From Candidatus Poribacteria bacterium (GTDB taxonomy: Bacteria > Poribacteria > WGA-4E > WGA-3G), in NCBI GenBank assembly GCA_958295945.1, contig OY282386.1:992001-1056000 (forward strand): a stretch of DNA of 64,000 nt, given 5' to 3'. Shown in pieces: positions 1 through 9,195 of the stretch (its first letter is position 1; every line of letters begins with the position of its first letter). The position numbers and the translations under genes were made by a program. A model generated the notes under the pieces. The model was not told the origin of the DNA. It ran no database searches and saw only the letters and a program-made list of their open reading frames with translations.

Positions 1-803
1 TAACCGAATTCCTCCCCATAAGCAGCTCAGGACACCTCGTCTTAGCACAGAACTTCCTCGGGTTGGAAAAACACCTCGTCTTTTTTGATGTGATGCTACA
101 TTTAGGGACACTTTTCGCTGTGCTTGTCGTATATCGTCAAGCATTAGGAAAATTAGTAGGTGTAGGACTGTCAACTCTTGCAAATGGACAGTTTTATCGC
201 AAGCCAATCACAACAGTCAACGCATCAGTTGAACTCAGATTTATATGGTTAATTCTACTGGGTATGATTCCAACAGGCATCATTGCCCTGCTGTTCAAAT
301 CTGAGTTGGAATCCTTCTTTGATAATGTGCAACTTGTCAGCATCATGCTAATCATCACCGGTGTTATTCTTCAATTACCACGACTGCGGAAACAGCAAAC
401 AGAAAACTCAGATTCTACTCCAGACAAAATCAAGACTTGGCACGCACCGCTCATCGGAATCGCACAAGGAGGTGCCATTACCCCCGGTATCTCTCGCTCT
501 GGAACAACAATATCTTTAGGGTTATTTTTAGGAATTCCAGCAAAAACCGCTGCTGAATACTCATTCCTTCTCTCAATACCAGCAATACTCGGGGCAGTTG
601 TGCTCAAGATTCCGGATATTGGTGACACACACATCCCTTACTACATTTTAGCTGCGGGAATGTTCGCCTCATTCGTTGTAGGTTATATTGCATTGCGGTT
701 TCTATTGGGAGTGTTGAATCGTGGAAAATTCTCCCTCTTTTCTTATTACTGCGTGGCTTTAGGACTCATCTCGCTCTATGTTTCCACCTTCGTTCTCCCA
801 TAA
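1..803 (+). CDS. uppP: Undecaprenyl-diphosphatase UppP/BacA, 5'-truncated by window edge
   Basis: Membrane enzyme that dephosphorylates undecaprenyl diphosphate to recycle the lipid carrier for peptidoglycan and surface polysaccharides. The open frame runs from base 3 without an in-window start, giving 266 residues, so only roughly the first 10-20 residues are missing relative to the usual ~270. The first family signature TEFLPISSSGHL is encoded at the very edge, before the first usable start codon (TTG at 63). The second signature, ITPGISRSGTTIS, contains the conserved PGxSRSG catalytic motif. Several hydrophobic membrane segments follow. The stop codon lies inside an end-like copy of a dispersed repeat (CATAAGCGTCAAT), and an insertion sequence sits 28 bp downstream. 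Family assignment is secure from the two motifs. Confidence 0.95.
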   Translation, partial: TEFLPISSSGHLVLAQNFLGLEKHLVFFDVMLHLGTLFAVLVVYRQALGKLVGVGLSTLANGQFYRKPITTVNASVELRFIWLILLGMIPTGIIALLFKSELESFFDNVQLVSIMLIITGVILQLPRLRKQQTENSDSTPDKIKTWHAPLIGIAQGGAITPGISRSGTTISLGLFLGIPAKTAAEYSFLLSIPAILGAVVLKIPDIGDTHIPYYILAAGMFASFVVGYIALRFLLGVLNRGKFSLFSYYCVALGLISLYVSTFVLP

Positions 804-831
804 GCGTCAATATAATAAGCTGCTCTATTGT

Positions 832-2286
832 CAATACCTTCGCCAAAAAAATTGTTGAATAAATTGGGCAAATGTCCTAAAGTTATGCAAATATATTAAT
901 AAAATAACTTTGAAAGGACAATTGCCCATGCAAGTAATTATAGCACTTTTTGCAGTTTTTGCACCACATATATCTGCAACGACAGGACGCCAATTATCAT
1001 GTGTTGTCCTCGCAGTGCTTGCGATGACAGGACGGGTCACCATGTTAAATATCTCTCGTTGGACATCAAAAGGCGGTAGCTACCGCACACTTCAACGCTT
1101 TTTCAACACGGTGCTGCCTTGGCCGACCCTCTTCTGGGTGTTTTTTCGCACACACCTGCTTGATCGTGAAAGCGAATATATCATCGTAGGAGACGAAACA
1201 ATCAAGCCCAAAACGGGTTCAAAGACTTTTGGTTTAGACCGTTTCTTTTCTTCAACACATGGCAAAGCGATCCCAAGTTTGTCATTCTTAGCCGTGTCCT
1301 TAGTGAGTGTCAATGAACGGCGTTCTTATCCAATGGCTATAGAACAAATCGTCCGAGATGACACATCATCGACTTCAGCTGCCAAACAAGATGCTACCCC
1401 AAAGGACCCCTTGAAACGCCCGCGTGGACGCCCAAAAGGGAGCAAAAACCGAGATAAAACCGATGTCGTGATTATCGGTGTTTTGAAACAACTTCAAATT
1501 ATGATCAAAACGCTACTGTCAAAAGTCGGAGGTGCGATCCAACTCCGGTATTTAGTGCTTGATGGATATTTTGGACATAATAACGGAGGACAAATGACAA
1601 GACAATGTGATCTCCATCTCATCTCAAAACTTCGCTCGGATGCCGCACTGTTTTGGCAACCGACAGACGAAAAAGAAGGCCCCGGACGCCCACGGCTCTA
1701 CGGGGAAAGGTTCAACCCACAACAGATTGATCCGAAATATCGCATCTCTATCCAAACCGATGGAAATATCAGAACCGACATCTATCAAGGACACCTGCGA
1801 AACCAAAAGTTCCCAGAACTTCTAAACGTCGTTTGCCTCCTCAAGACAAACTTGAAAACAAAAAAGCAATCACACATCCTATTGTTTAGTTCTGATTTAG
1901 CATTAGACGCAGAAAAGATGATTGACTATTATTCCCTTCGTTTCCAAATCGAGTTCAACTTCCGGGATGCGAAACAATATTGGGGATTGCAAGATGCTAT
2001 GAATGTCAACAAAGAACCCGTGAACACTGCAGCAAATCTATCAATGTTTATGATCCATGTCAGTGCGAAACTCATGGAAAAGGACAGATGTCAGAATCCC
2101 GAATATAGTGTATTAGATCTCAAATCGCGCTACCGAGGGCTGAAATATGTGCATGAAACATTAAAAATGCTTCCGCAAAAACCTGAACCAATTGTTATTC
2201 AGCAAATCACTGAACATCTGGGTTCAATCGGTGCTATTCATCACACACAACCCAATCTTAACCCAGGATAATTGGCGAAGGTATTG
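832..2286 (+). mobile_element. IS4-type insertion sequence, complete, 1455 bp
   Basis: The element is bounded by perfect 15-bp terminal inverted repeats, CAATACCTTCGCCAA at 832-846 and its reverse complement at 2272-2286. It is flanked by a 6-bp direct repeat TATTGT at 826-831 and 2287-2292, the expected target-site duplication. It carries one transposase gene with an uninterrupted frame. The right inverted repeat starts one base after the transposase stop. Intact ends, intact duplication and an open transposase frame point to a recent, possibly active insertion between uppP and the polysaccharide operon. Confidence 0.92.
928..2271 (+). CDS. IS4-family-like DDE transposase
   Basis: Transposase of the surrounding insertion sequence, 447 residues from the chosen start. 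ATG 928 is preferred over the in-frame TTG at 910 because AAAGGA sits 9 bp upstream of it. The IS4-family signature Y(2)R(3)E(6)K is present exactly, in YYSLRFQIEFNFRDAK near residue 335-350, supplying the catalytic Glu. The first catalytic Asp is probably in VGDETIKPK, and another in LVLDGYFGHN. A basic segment RPRGRPKGSKNR near residue 165 resembles an AT-hook and may bind DNA. Length and domain order are normal and no frameshift is seen. The exact IS group within the IS4 superfamily cannot be set by eye. Confidence 0.9.
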   Translation: MQVIIALFAVFAPHISATTGRQLSCVVLAVLAMTGRVTMLNISRWTSKGGSYRTLQRFFNTVLPWPTLFWVFFRTHLLDRESEYIIVGDETIKPKTGSKTFGLDRFFSSTHGKAIPSLSFLAVSLVSVNERRSYPMAIEQIVRDDTSSTSAAKQDATPKDPLKRPRGRPKGSKNRDKTDVVIIGVLKQLQIMIKTLLSKVGGAIQLRYLVLDGYFGHNNGGQMTRQCDLHLISKLRSDAALFWQPTDEKEGPGRPRLYGERFNPQQIDPKYRISIQTDGNIRTDIYQGHLRNQKFPELLNVVCLLKTNLKTKKQSHILLFSSDLALDAEKMIDYYSLRFQIEFNFRDAKQYWGLQDAMNVNKEPVNTAANLSMFMIHVSAKLMEKDRCQNPEYSVLDLKSRYRGLKYVHETLKMLPQKPEPIVIQQITEHLGSIGAIHHTQPNLNPG

Positions 2287-2313
2287 TATTGTTGCAAGGG
2301 TTTTTAACCCCGA

Positions 2314-3024
2314 TTAGACATCTCTCTTTGTTTTCACCTTCGTTGCCCCAATCCAGTAAGTAGAAACCGATCCCAGTACTCGTTTATTATGACAGAGGAC
2401 ATCCACTGTCAAACCAATATCTTTTAGTGTATTACATATCTTCTTGTCGCTTTGCAGTGTGTTTCGAATCAACTTTTTACCAGTGCATCCATAGATTAGA
2501 CTGGCAAGATACATCTGCAATGGCTTCAATCTAAAACGCTTGAGATAGCGAAGCGGAAAACCGAACCCATGACCAGAAATCGCAAGCATACCACCCGGTT
2601 TTAGAACACGCGCAAGTTCCGATAACGCTTCCTTATCATCAGGCACATGCGGCATCACAAGGAAACAGGTGACTAAGTCAAAAGTGGAGTCCGCAAACGG
2701 TAAGGTAGGAAGTGAAGTACAAATCAAGGAAGGAAATGTTGAGGAAGGTGTGATTAACTCATCAATCTTTGAACGACCAATGGTTAAGAATCTCTCATCA
2801 ATATCAACACCGACAAGAAGTTTCGGTTTTCCCGCAGACAAGGCAGCGAGATGATTCCCCGGTCCGCAACCGACATCCAGTACGTTTTTATCTATCGTCT
2901 CAATATCAAGCGCGCCAAGCTGCTCCTGTGTTTTGCCTGTTCTTAATTCAAGATAAGCGTTCTTAATATAGGCACGGTGCCATTTCGTTAGTTCGTTATT
3001 TTCCATAGAATAGAATTTACCCAT
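2314..3024 (-). CDS. Class I SAM-dependent methyltransferase
   Basis: 236-residue methyltransferase of the Methyltransf_11/UbiE type. Motif I is VLDVGCGPGNHLA near residue 50, followed by the acidic motif VGVDID that contacts the SAM ribose, and a downstream ARVLKPGGMLAISG strand-loop typical of the fold. The substrate is unknown. It is the last gene of a four-gene minus-strand operon for polysaccharide or glycolipid assembly, and its 5' end overlaps the deacetylase gene by 37 bp, so modification of a sugar or lipid is a reasonable inference. GGGAG directly precedes the ATG at 3024. A second ATG at 3006 would also fit, so the start is uncertain by six codons. Confidence 0.85.
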   Translation of the reverse strand: MGKFYSMENNELTKWHRAYIKNAYLELRTGKTQEQLGALDIETIDKNVLDVGCGPGNHLAALSAGKPKLLVGVDIDERFLTIGRSKIDELITPSSTFPSLICTSLPTLPFADSTFDLVTCFLVMPHVPDDKEALSELARVLKPGGMLAISGHGFGFPLRYLKRFRLKPLQMYLASLIYGCTGKKLIRNTLQSDKKICNTLKDIGLTVDVLCHNKRVLGSVSTYWIGATKVKTKRDV

Positions 3025-3893
3025 CTCCCAATGCGTTGTGGAATTGTCGTCAACTCCGCACGTAAACGCATAAGTCCAGCATCATCACTCATCGGAATTG
3101 TCTTCAGGTGATACGCAGAAGTACCACAAGTGTTCCACCCAATATCAGACGTGCGTGCAGAACGAAATCCACCAGATTTGACAATCTCAATCTCGCGTTC
3201 AGAATAGTCGCCATTCGGATAACTAAAATGAAGACACTCCTTACCCAAAAGTTCCTCTAAGTCCATCTTGCTGCCAAGAATCTCCTGTTTACATTCTATG
3301 TCATTACAATTGGGTAAAATTGGATGAAATTGTGTGTGCGGTTCAAAATCCACACAATCCATCATCTCCCGCATCTCTTCTATATTCAGTGACTGTCTAT
3401 CTTGATACTCATTTTCAGGTTCAAAATCAGTTGACTCCTTCAGATATGCTAATCTTTCTACATTGGGCAGCCTTTTCAATCGTTCTTTTTTTCTTTTAGT
3501 TTGTTTAGGTATTCTAAACCAGAAATATCGATGTGTATTGATTATCTGTGTGCAGACATAGATTGTCGGACGTATACGGTACTGCTTGATTATCGGCAAA
3601 AGTGCGATATTACCTACATGTCCATCGTCTATTGTTATCACAACACTTTTCGGAGGAACTTCAGAAAAGTCATTGTCATGAATGCCTGAAACAAGCGTGT
3701 CTAATGTGATGATCTTGTAATGACGCGAGAGATAGGACAGATGCTTTGTGAACACATTAGGTGAGACATCGTGATATAAGAGAATAGCGACCTTATCTTG
3801 ACAAATCCATCGGACAATCAACGGAATACCGAATAAGCAGATCAGAACTGAAACACTGTTTTTGATAAAGTTCGCGAATCGGTTAGGTGCCAT
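2988..3893 (-). CDS. Polysaccharide deacetylase family protein (NodB-like, CE4)
   Basis: 301-residue protein with an N-terminal hydrophobic segment near residues 12-28, likely a membrane anchor, and a NodB-homology domain. The metal and catalytic motif is visible as VVITIDDGHVGN, with the DDG pair, and the second metal motif as HTQFHP (HxxxHP). LLYHDVSP near the start of the domain and FSYPNGDYSE near the end match CE4 or polymer-export deacetylases. It probably removes N-acetyl groups from a surface polysaccharide. Its start overlaps the end of the upstream glycosyltransferase gene by 11 bp and its end overlaps the methyltransferase gene, so the genes are translationally linked. The substrate is not inferable. 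Confidence 0.88.
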   Translation of the reverse strand: MAPNRFANFIKNSVSVLICLFGIPLIVRWICQDKVAILLYHDVSPNVFTKHLSYLSRHYKIITLDTLVSGIHDNDFSEVPPKSVVITIDDGHVGNIALLPIIKQYRIRPTIYVCTQIINTHRYFWFRIPKQTKRKKERLKRLPNVERLAYLKESTDFEPENEYQDRQSLNIEEMREMMDCVDFEPHTQFHPILPNCNDIECKQEILGSKMDLEELLGKECLHFSYPNGDYSEREIEIVKSGGFRSARTSDIGWNTCGTSAYHLKTIPMSDDAGLMRLRAELTTIPQRIGRWVNSILWKITN

Positions 3894-4992
3894 TTTTTTC
3901 TAAGAAACTGTGATAAATCTTTTCTAATCTTTGTATAGATTCAGCAGGGTTGAACTTTTGCTCAATAGTTGTACGGGCATTTTTGCCTAATTCACTGGCA
4001 AACTCAGGTTCTGTTAGAATGCGTTCCAATGCAGAGGCTAAAGCTGATGAATCTTGGTCAGGAACACGAATACCGTTCTTGTCCGTTTCTATAAGGTCTC
4101 TAATGCCACCCACATCCGAGGCAATGCACGGCATGCCGATACCCATCGCCTCTATCAAAGCATTCGGTGAACCTTCGTGTAACGATGGAAGCACAAAAAC
4201 ATCCGATTTCAATAACTCAGAATAGACATCCTCACAAAACCCAGGGAACATGATCTTGTCCGTAAGATTGTGTTCAGCAGTAAGTGCGCGAAGTTCTGGC
4301 TCAAGTTCACCATCACCGAGAAACGTACATCGCCACTTAACTTCCTTTCGATTCAGCAAACCCAACGCCTCAATCAAATAACGATGACCCTTTTCTGGTG
4401 CGAATCTACCTACGCAAACAATTGACTTTTCTTCGGTATTATCTTTCTGCTTCTGAGACCATTCTTGTGTAGGTAATTCCAGTATATTGGGAATGCTAAT
4501 AATATATCTATTTGGATAGAGTTGGAGAAGGTTTCGTTGAATCTGTTCTGAATTTGTCAACAAGCAATCTGTGGTATTATATATCACTTTTTCTGTCCAC
4601 CAGAGTCTGAATTTACCATATCTGGCATGATAATCACCCCGTTGCGATGCAATGAACGGAATATCTCCCCACAATCCGAATTTACATGAAATTCCACAGA
4701 GAAAATTAGAATACCACAACCAACTATGAACGATGTCCGGTTCAACTGCCTTGACAATGCCACCCAGTGAAAACGCTCTTTCTAACAGTTTCCACCGAGA
4801 GTCTTTACCTGCAAGTATAGTGACATCTCTCACACAAGGGAGCGCGGCAAGTTCATCAAAACGTTCCCCTTCCGCACGACTCAGCACAACATGCACATCA
4901 TATCGCTCAGGAGTAAAATGTGTCAACGTCTTGAGTAATTGAGATTCAGCACCATCTTTTGTCATGGAATCAATGACATAGAGAATTCGCAT
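3883..4992 (-). CDS. Glycosyltransferase family 4
   Basis: 369-residue GT-B fold glycosyltransferase. The N-terminal half begins MRILYVIDSMTKDGAE, the usual acceptor-binding Rossmann start with a Gly-Ala loop. The C-terminal half carries IVCVGRFAPEKGHRYLIEA and the GT4 nucleotide-sugar binding signature LHEGSPNALIEAMGIGMP, whose two glutamates (EGSPNALIE) match the EX7E motif. It should transfer an activated sugar onto a lipid-linked or polysaccharide acceptor at the cytoplasmic face. It lies 9 bp after the GT39-like gene and overlaps the deacetylase gene, in an operon for envelope glycan synthesis. Donor and acceptor are unknown. Confidence 0.9.
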   Translation of the reverse strand: MRILYVIDSMTKDGAESQLLKTLTHFTPERYDVHVVLSRAEGERFDELAALPCVRDVTILAGKDSRWKLLERAFSLGGIVKAVEPDIVHSWLWYSNFLCGISCKFGLWGDIPFIASQRGDYHARYGKFRLWWTEKVIYNTTDCLLTNSEQIQRNLLQLYPNRYIISIPNILELPTQEWSQKQKDNTEEKSIVCVGRFAPEKGHRYLIEALGLLNRKEVKWRCTFLGDGELEPELRALTAEHNLTDKIMFPGFCEDVYSELLKSDVFVLPSLHEGSPNALIEAMGIGMPCIASDVGGIRDLIETDKNGIRVPDQDSSALASALERILTEPEFASELGKNARTTIEQKFNPAESIQRLEKIYHSFLEKNGT

Positions 4993-5001
4993 TTTGAGAT
5001 A

Positions 5002-6498
5002 TTACCAATACGTATAAAGCAGCACTTCTGACAAGATGAGTTGGAAAACCAACATACCCCCAACCCAATACAAATCTGAACGAGGTCGTGTTGTGAGATA
5101 ATTCGCAACTGGAATTACGAAAAACGGCACCATGAAAATCCAGATACGTTCCACTTCCATCGTAAACCATGACGAAAATGTGAAATAAAAAAGCGTTATC
5201 ACGAAACCGATAACAAAAGTATCTGACTTTTCAAGGTTCAAAATCCAAGAGACCCATCTTTGATTATCTGATGTGTTGTTCTGTTGTAGTTCCCGCACAG
5301 ATGCGAACAGTTGACATCCCCAAATAACTGTAATCGGAATACCTACACCAATCAGGAATGCAAACAAGTTAGCAAAACTGAGATGAAGATAACGATCAAA
5401 ACTTTCAAAACCGCTTCCCATACCCGCCTCATCCTTTTTGATCGCTGCCCAAAGTGCATCAAACGGTTGAAAACCTGTAATCACATATAGTAATAAGTAA
5501 AAACCGACAAATCCTGTTGTAGCAAATGCTAATACCTTTAGGTATTGCACAAATTTACTCCGTTCCAATAATGCAACTACACATAGAAATACCCCAACAA
5601 CCACCGTCGCATACGTCATAAACATACCGAAGGCCAGAGAAATCCCAGTCAACAAACTATACGGACGGAACGTGTCCAACTCAAGATGGGGGGAGGTCTC
5701 TCGTTCTCTCGCTTCGTAAAATAGATAGAGACTTAGGATCGGGAACACACTAAAAGGACCATCCATAGATGTCGTAGTGAACATCACAAAGTTCGGTGTG
5801 ATAAGGAAAAGCAGCAGTGCGTAAAGTGCCACCTTTTCACCGTATAGTCGTTCACTCAGTTTATAGATAGGGATAACCACAATCATAGTGAAAAAAACTG
5901 ATAGCAATGATGCAGAAACCAGATTATAACCGAATATTTGACTCACATACCATAAGAATACGACACCACCGGGAGGATGTGTCCGTGTATGTCCTGAAAA
6001 CTTTACAAACAATTCTTGCTTGCTAAAATCACGTAGAAATACACGTAACCCCAATTCATCAATATACGGCACATCAGCATAATACTCCTGTCCAGATCGG
6101 GTGTAAGGTTCAAGTAAGGCTGAAATCCGTTTCGGTTCTTCTTCGGTACCTATTTCACGAAACCCATCAATTTGTGCTACACTCAGATTGATAGCGATAA
6201 AACAGACTACCGAAATCAATATCAACTGACGAGAATCAATGCTATTCGGTAGGATATATCTATAGCAAAGATAGAGGAAACCGATACAGACTATTAGGGC
6301 GGGAAGTATCCACAAACTCAGGTCAAGTAGTGGTTCAGCATAAAGAGGGACAAAATGTTTGCTATAGTTGATGGCACCGAGGTCAAGTCCTGTCGCCCGC
6401 ATGATTGCTTTTAATATTATGTGATATAATAAGAAAAACAGCGCGAGAATAAGTGATTGCCCGGCGATAGATCGAAACGCTCTTTGCAGATATTGCAT
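5002..6498 (-). CDS. GT39/ArnT-like multi-pass membrane glycosyltransferase
   Basis: 498-residue integral membrane protein with about ten hydrophobic segments and a large extracytoplasmic loop. The loop contains RISALLEPYTRSGQEYYADVP and, before the next helix, THPPGGVVFLWYVSQIFG, resembling the PMT/ArnT (GT39) pattern. GT39 enzymes use polyprenyl-phosphate sugars on the periplasmic face. It is first in the operon with GT4, deacetylase and methyltransferase genes. Linkage to uppP, which regenerates undecaprenyl phosphate, is thematically consistent but uppP is on the other strand. The acidic DE pair typical of ArnT is not unambiguous by eye, so the exact family is tentative. Confidence 0.75.
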   Translation of the reverse strand: MQYLQRAFRSIAGQSLILALFFLLYHIILKAIMRATGLDLGAINYSKHFVPLYAEPLLDLSLWILPALIVCIGFLYLCYRYILPNSIDSRQLILISVVCFIAINLSVAQIDGFREIGTEEEPKRISALLEPYTRSGQEYYADVPYIDELGLRVFLRDFSKQELFVKFSGHTRTHPPGGVVFLWYVSQIFGYNLVSASLLSVFFTMIVVIPIYKLSERLYGEKVALYALLLFLITPNFVMFTTTSMDGPFSVFPILSLYLFYEARERETSPHLELDTFRPYSLLTGISLAFGMFMTYATVVVGVFLCVVALLERSKFVQYLKVLAFATTGFVGFYLLLYVITGFQPFDALWAAIKKDEAGMGSGFESFDRYLHLSFANLFAFLIGVGIPITVIWGCQLFASVRELQQNNTSDNQRWVSWILNLEKSDTFVIGFVITLFYFTFSSWFTMEVERIWIFMVPFFVIPVANYLTTRPRSDLYWVGGMLVFQLILSEVLLYTYW

Positions 6499-6840
6499 TC
6501 GTTTTATGTGGCAAGATCAGAATAGTATAATGGACCATTTTAGCATGTTTATGGTGGGTGTCAATGTAAATTTGTCTGAACAAGGATTCGCAGGATGGAT
6601 AGCATTGGCAGGATCGAGTTATGGTGTGTCTTGGGTTTTGATGAGGTATATGGGATTGCTTTATCTGTTTTTCTGTCTGAATAAAGGGTTACACGGATGA
6701 ATGCCAATGAACGCTGATTATTGAGATTGATCTATCAGATCCGGTTCGACATTTCAGATATTTATGTTGAATCAAGGAGCTATTTTAGCTGACACATAAA
6801 TCCGAGTTCATCCGTACAATCCACCATTCTGACAAACACC
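6499..6840. other. Intergenic, repeat-like; no convincing gene
   Basis: 342 bp between the GT39-like gene start and the 3' end of the broken TolB-like gene. It holds stretches such as ACACGGATGAATGCC (near 6691) and an inverted partner GAGTTCATCCGT (near 6801), and AAGGATTCGCAGGAT near 6581, which look like short intergenic repeats. An open frame at 6506-6700 has an unusual composition (MWQDQNSIMDHFSMF...) and no clear ribosome-binding site; I do not call it. The operon promoter for the leftward genes should lie here but I see no consensus pair. Confidence 0.5.
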
Positions 6841-7806
6841 TCAATTTTCCATCCGTCTTACCTTCAGATCTCCCCATGTTGTCGTCATCAGACCAGCAGG
6901 ATGCACAGGTAAATAAGAATATGTCCAATCAAAGAAGATATATTTCCCATCAAACTGCTCCAACACCTTTTCAAGCTGACCACCATTGACCGGTATTGCG
7001 TATATGAAATCTGTATTATTAGCGAAGTCCCGAGCCCTATATGTAATATACTCTCCATCTGGCGACCATTTTAGGTCTTAGTGTATATGATTTTCAAGTA
7101 CAATTTGTGTCATCTTGAAAGGACTTACAAGCGAGACTATGCTGAGTATATTCTTCCACTCTTCTACTGCTTCTTTGGGAAAAAAAGCGATCTGTTTTCC
7201 ATTCGGAGAGAAAATCGGTACGAAGCCATCTTGATCAAGCATAGTAACCCGTTTGGTACGCAGATCTATGATATACATCTTCCCGTTTCTGGGGGTGTGA
7301 TAAACTACCTGAGCTCCATCTGGCGAAAAGTCTACTGAATACACTTGCCGTTGGTCTAATCGAACTATTTTTGGTTCCACTTTGTGTGTTTCATCACTGG
7401 ATATAAAAAAGATCCCGCTACTCTCTGCTGCTGTGGATATATTTGAGAAAACGATATCTCCCTTAACTGAAATGCAGAAATCTGTTATTCTATTAAACTG
7501 ACCCTGTGTAAGGTTGCGTGCTTCATTTGTGCTTCTATCAAAAAGTATGAGGTCCTTCGGAATATTTCGTTCATACAGCTTGGTGACGAGTAAATCCCCA
7601 TTTTTTTGAACGGATAGCTTTATAAATCTATCTTTCTGACTGAATATTTTGCGTGATTCCAGCGGGTTTTCTATCGTGGTAATATGCAATTCATAGTTAC
7701 CATCACCCGGAGGTCCCAAAATGATCTCACCAGTGAGTTCGGCAGAAGTTGTAATTGGTACCAGCAAAACCAGACACAAATTGATAAGAGAAAACAGGTG
7801 CTTCAT
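6841..7806 (-). pseudogene. TolB/PD40-like secreted protein interrupted by an in-frame stop codon
   Basis: The first part encodes a signal peptide (MKHLFSLINLCLVLLVPITTSA) and beta-propeller repeats of the PD40/TolB type such as VYSVDFSPDGAQVVYH and FVPIFSPNGKQIAFF. It stops at a TAA at 7078-7080. The same frame then continues for 79 codons with clear homologous sequence, beginning DLKWSPDGEYITYRARD and ending TTTWGDLKVRRMEN before a TGA at 6841-6843. The paralogue at 37934-38968 ends in nearly the same tail (TTTWGDVKSSLR), so the second part belongs to this gene. ATG 7806 is chosen because GGAG lies upstream of it, rather than the ATG at 7818. A nonsense mutation, an assembly error or stop readthrough are the options. 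Confidence 0.88.
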
Positions 7807-7995
7807 GACAATCTCCAATTATACTGAAAAATGATTTTTGACTGACAATAGATTATCACATCCACAAACGATAATCAACATATAACCCCGTAGGTAGATT
7901 ACACTGATTGGTCAGAGAGTTTTGTTGTGTGGAGGCTTTTTGATGAGGATTAGCGTAGATGTTTGATGTAAGAATTCGTTTGTTTGAACAACGAT

Positions 7996-9108
7996 TTATG
8001 ACTCAGAAACCTGCAACTCCAAAGCTGCATCCAATAACGCATTTGCCAAAAACTGCGGATTAACCTCATCTTTCCCCCGAAATGTCCGCACCCGTTCACC
8101 ATTCACCTTTAGCACAGCCAATTCCTTGCCGCCGAGATGTATTCCAAGTTTCGCGTTACGAGTTTCACCAGGACCGTTCACCTCACACCCCATCACTGCC
8201 ACAGGAATATTGATTCCGTTTTTCTCAAGTAGTTCCTCTGCCATAGCAACGATATCTTCATAGCCTGCAGTAGGGTCCCCACGTCCACAGAACGGACAAG
8301 AGATTACATCTAATATATCCTCAGCCATACCGAGTGCACGCAGCAGTTCCTTTGCTGTCAACACCTCTTCCACAGGATCACCCGTGATTGAGATGCGGAT
8401 CGTATCCCCGATACCTTCTAACAACAACGTGCCGATACCGAGTGTGGATTTGACATGTGCGCGCCGCGGTGTCCCCGCTTCCGTCACCCCAAGATGCAAC
8501 GGATAACGCACCTTCGCAGAAAGCAATCTATTCGCCTCTATCATCCGAATCGGATCACTGGATTTGACTGAGATAGCAATATCTGTAAAGTCGTGTTCTT
8601 CACATATATTGACATGCCGCATCGCGCTTTCTAACAACGCCTCTGCTGTCGGTGAAGGATACTTTTCCAACAAGTCTTTTTCAAGCGACCCTTCGTTTAC
8701 CCCAATACGAATGGGAATATTAGCTGCTTGAGCAGCAGACAACACCTGGGCAATCCGTTCCTCGTTACCGATGTTACCCGGATTGATACGAACCTTTGCG
8801 ACACCCGCATCTACTGCATCCAACGCGTATCGGTAGTTGAAATGGATGTCAGACACAATTGGCACTGGGGAACGTTTGACTATTTCACTGAGTGCTTTTG
8901 CGTCTTTCTCTTCTGGTACGGCAACTCGGACAATCTGCGCGCCTGCCTCAGCACATCGTTCCACTTGTGCCAAAGTCGCATCAACGTCGTGCGTCAACGT
9001 CGTCGTCATCGTCTGAATGGAGATCGGATTACCGCCACCTATCGTCACGTTGCCAACTTGGATGGTTCGCGTCGATTTCCGATTATCAATTTGTATCAGT
9101 TCTTTCAT
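7996..9108 (-). CDS. ispG: 4-hydroxy-3-methylbut-2-enyl diphosphate synthase IspG (GcpE)
   Basis: 370-residue [4Fe-4S] enzyme of the MEP isoprenoid pathway, converting methylerythritol cyclodiphosphate to HMBPP. The N-terminal TIM-barrel begins with VGNVTIGGGNPISIQTMT, and PIVSDIHFNYRYALDAVD is conserved family sequence. The cluster cysteines are visible in the C-terminal domain as SCPFCGRG and VMGCEVNGPGE, the latter with the conserved Glu. Length and architecture match the short bacterial form without the insert seen in plants. It stands alone between the broken TolB-like gene and the CRISPR operon, 87 bp downstream of the latter's last gene in the same direction, leaving room for its own regulation. 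The isoprenoid product feeds the undecaprenyl carrier used by uppP. Confidence 0.97.
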   Translation of the reverse strand: MKELIQIDNRKSTRTIQVGNVTIGGGNPISIQTMTTTLTHDVDATLAQVERCAEAGAQIVRVAVPEEKDAKALSEIVKRSPVPIVSDIHFNYRYALDAVDAGVAKVRINPGNIGNEERIAQVLSAAQAANIPIRIGVNEGSLEKDLLEKYPSPTAEALLESAMRHVNICEEHDFTDIAISVKSSDPIRMIEANRLLSAKVRYPLHLGVTEAGTPRRAHVKSTLGIGTLLLEGIGDTIRISITGDPVEEVLTAKELLRALGMAEDILDVISCPFCGRGDPTAGYEDIVAMAEELLEKNGINIPVAVMGCEVNGPGETRNAKLGIHLGGKELAVLKVNGERVRTFRGKDEVNPQFLANALLDAALELQVSES

Positions 9109-9195
9109 AATTAGTATAGCTTTCAGTTTTAGACTATCAGTTATCGGTTAAAGTGATTTTGTACGGATTATATTTAATTTAATGCTTGTGGTATC

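Noticed and set aside
6506-6700. Small protein gene of 64 codons
   Set aside because: No ribosome-binding site, odd composition and overlap with repeat-like text.
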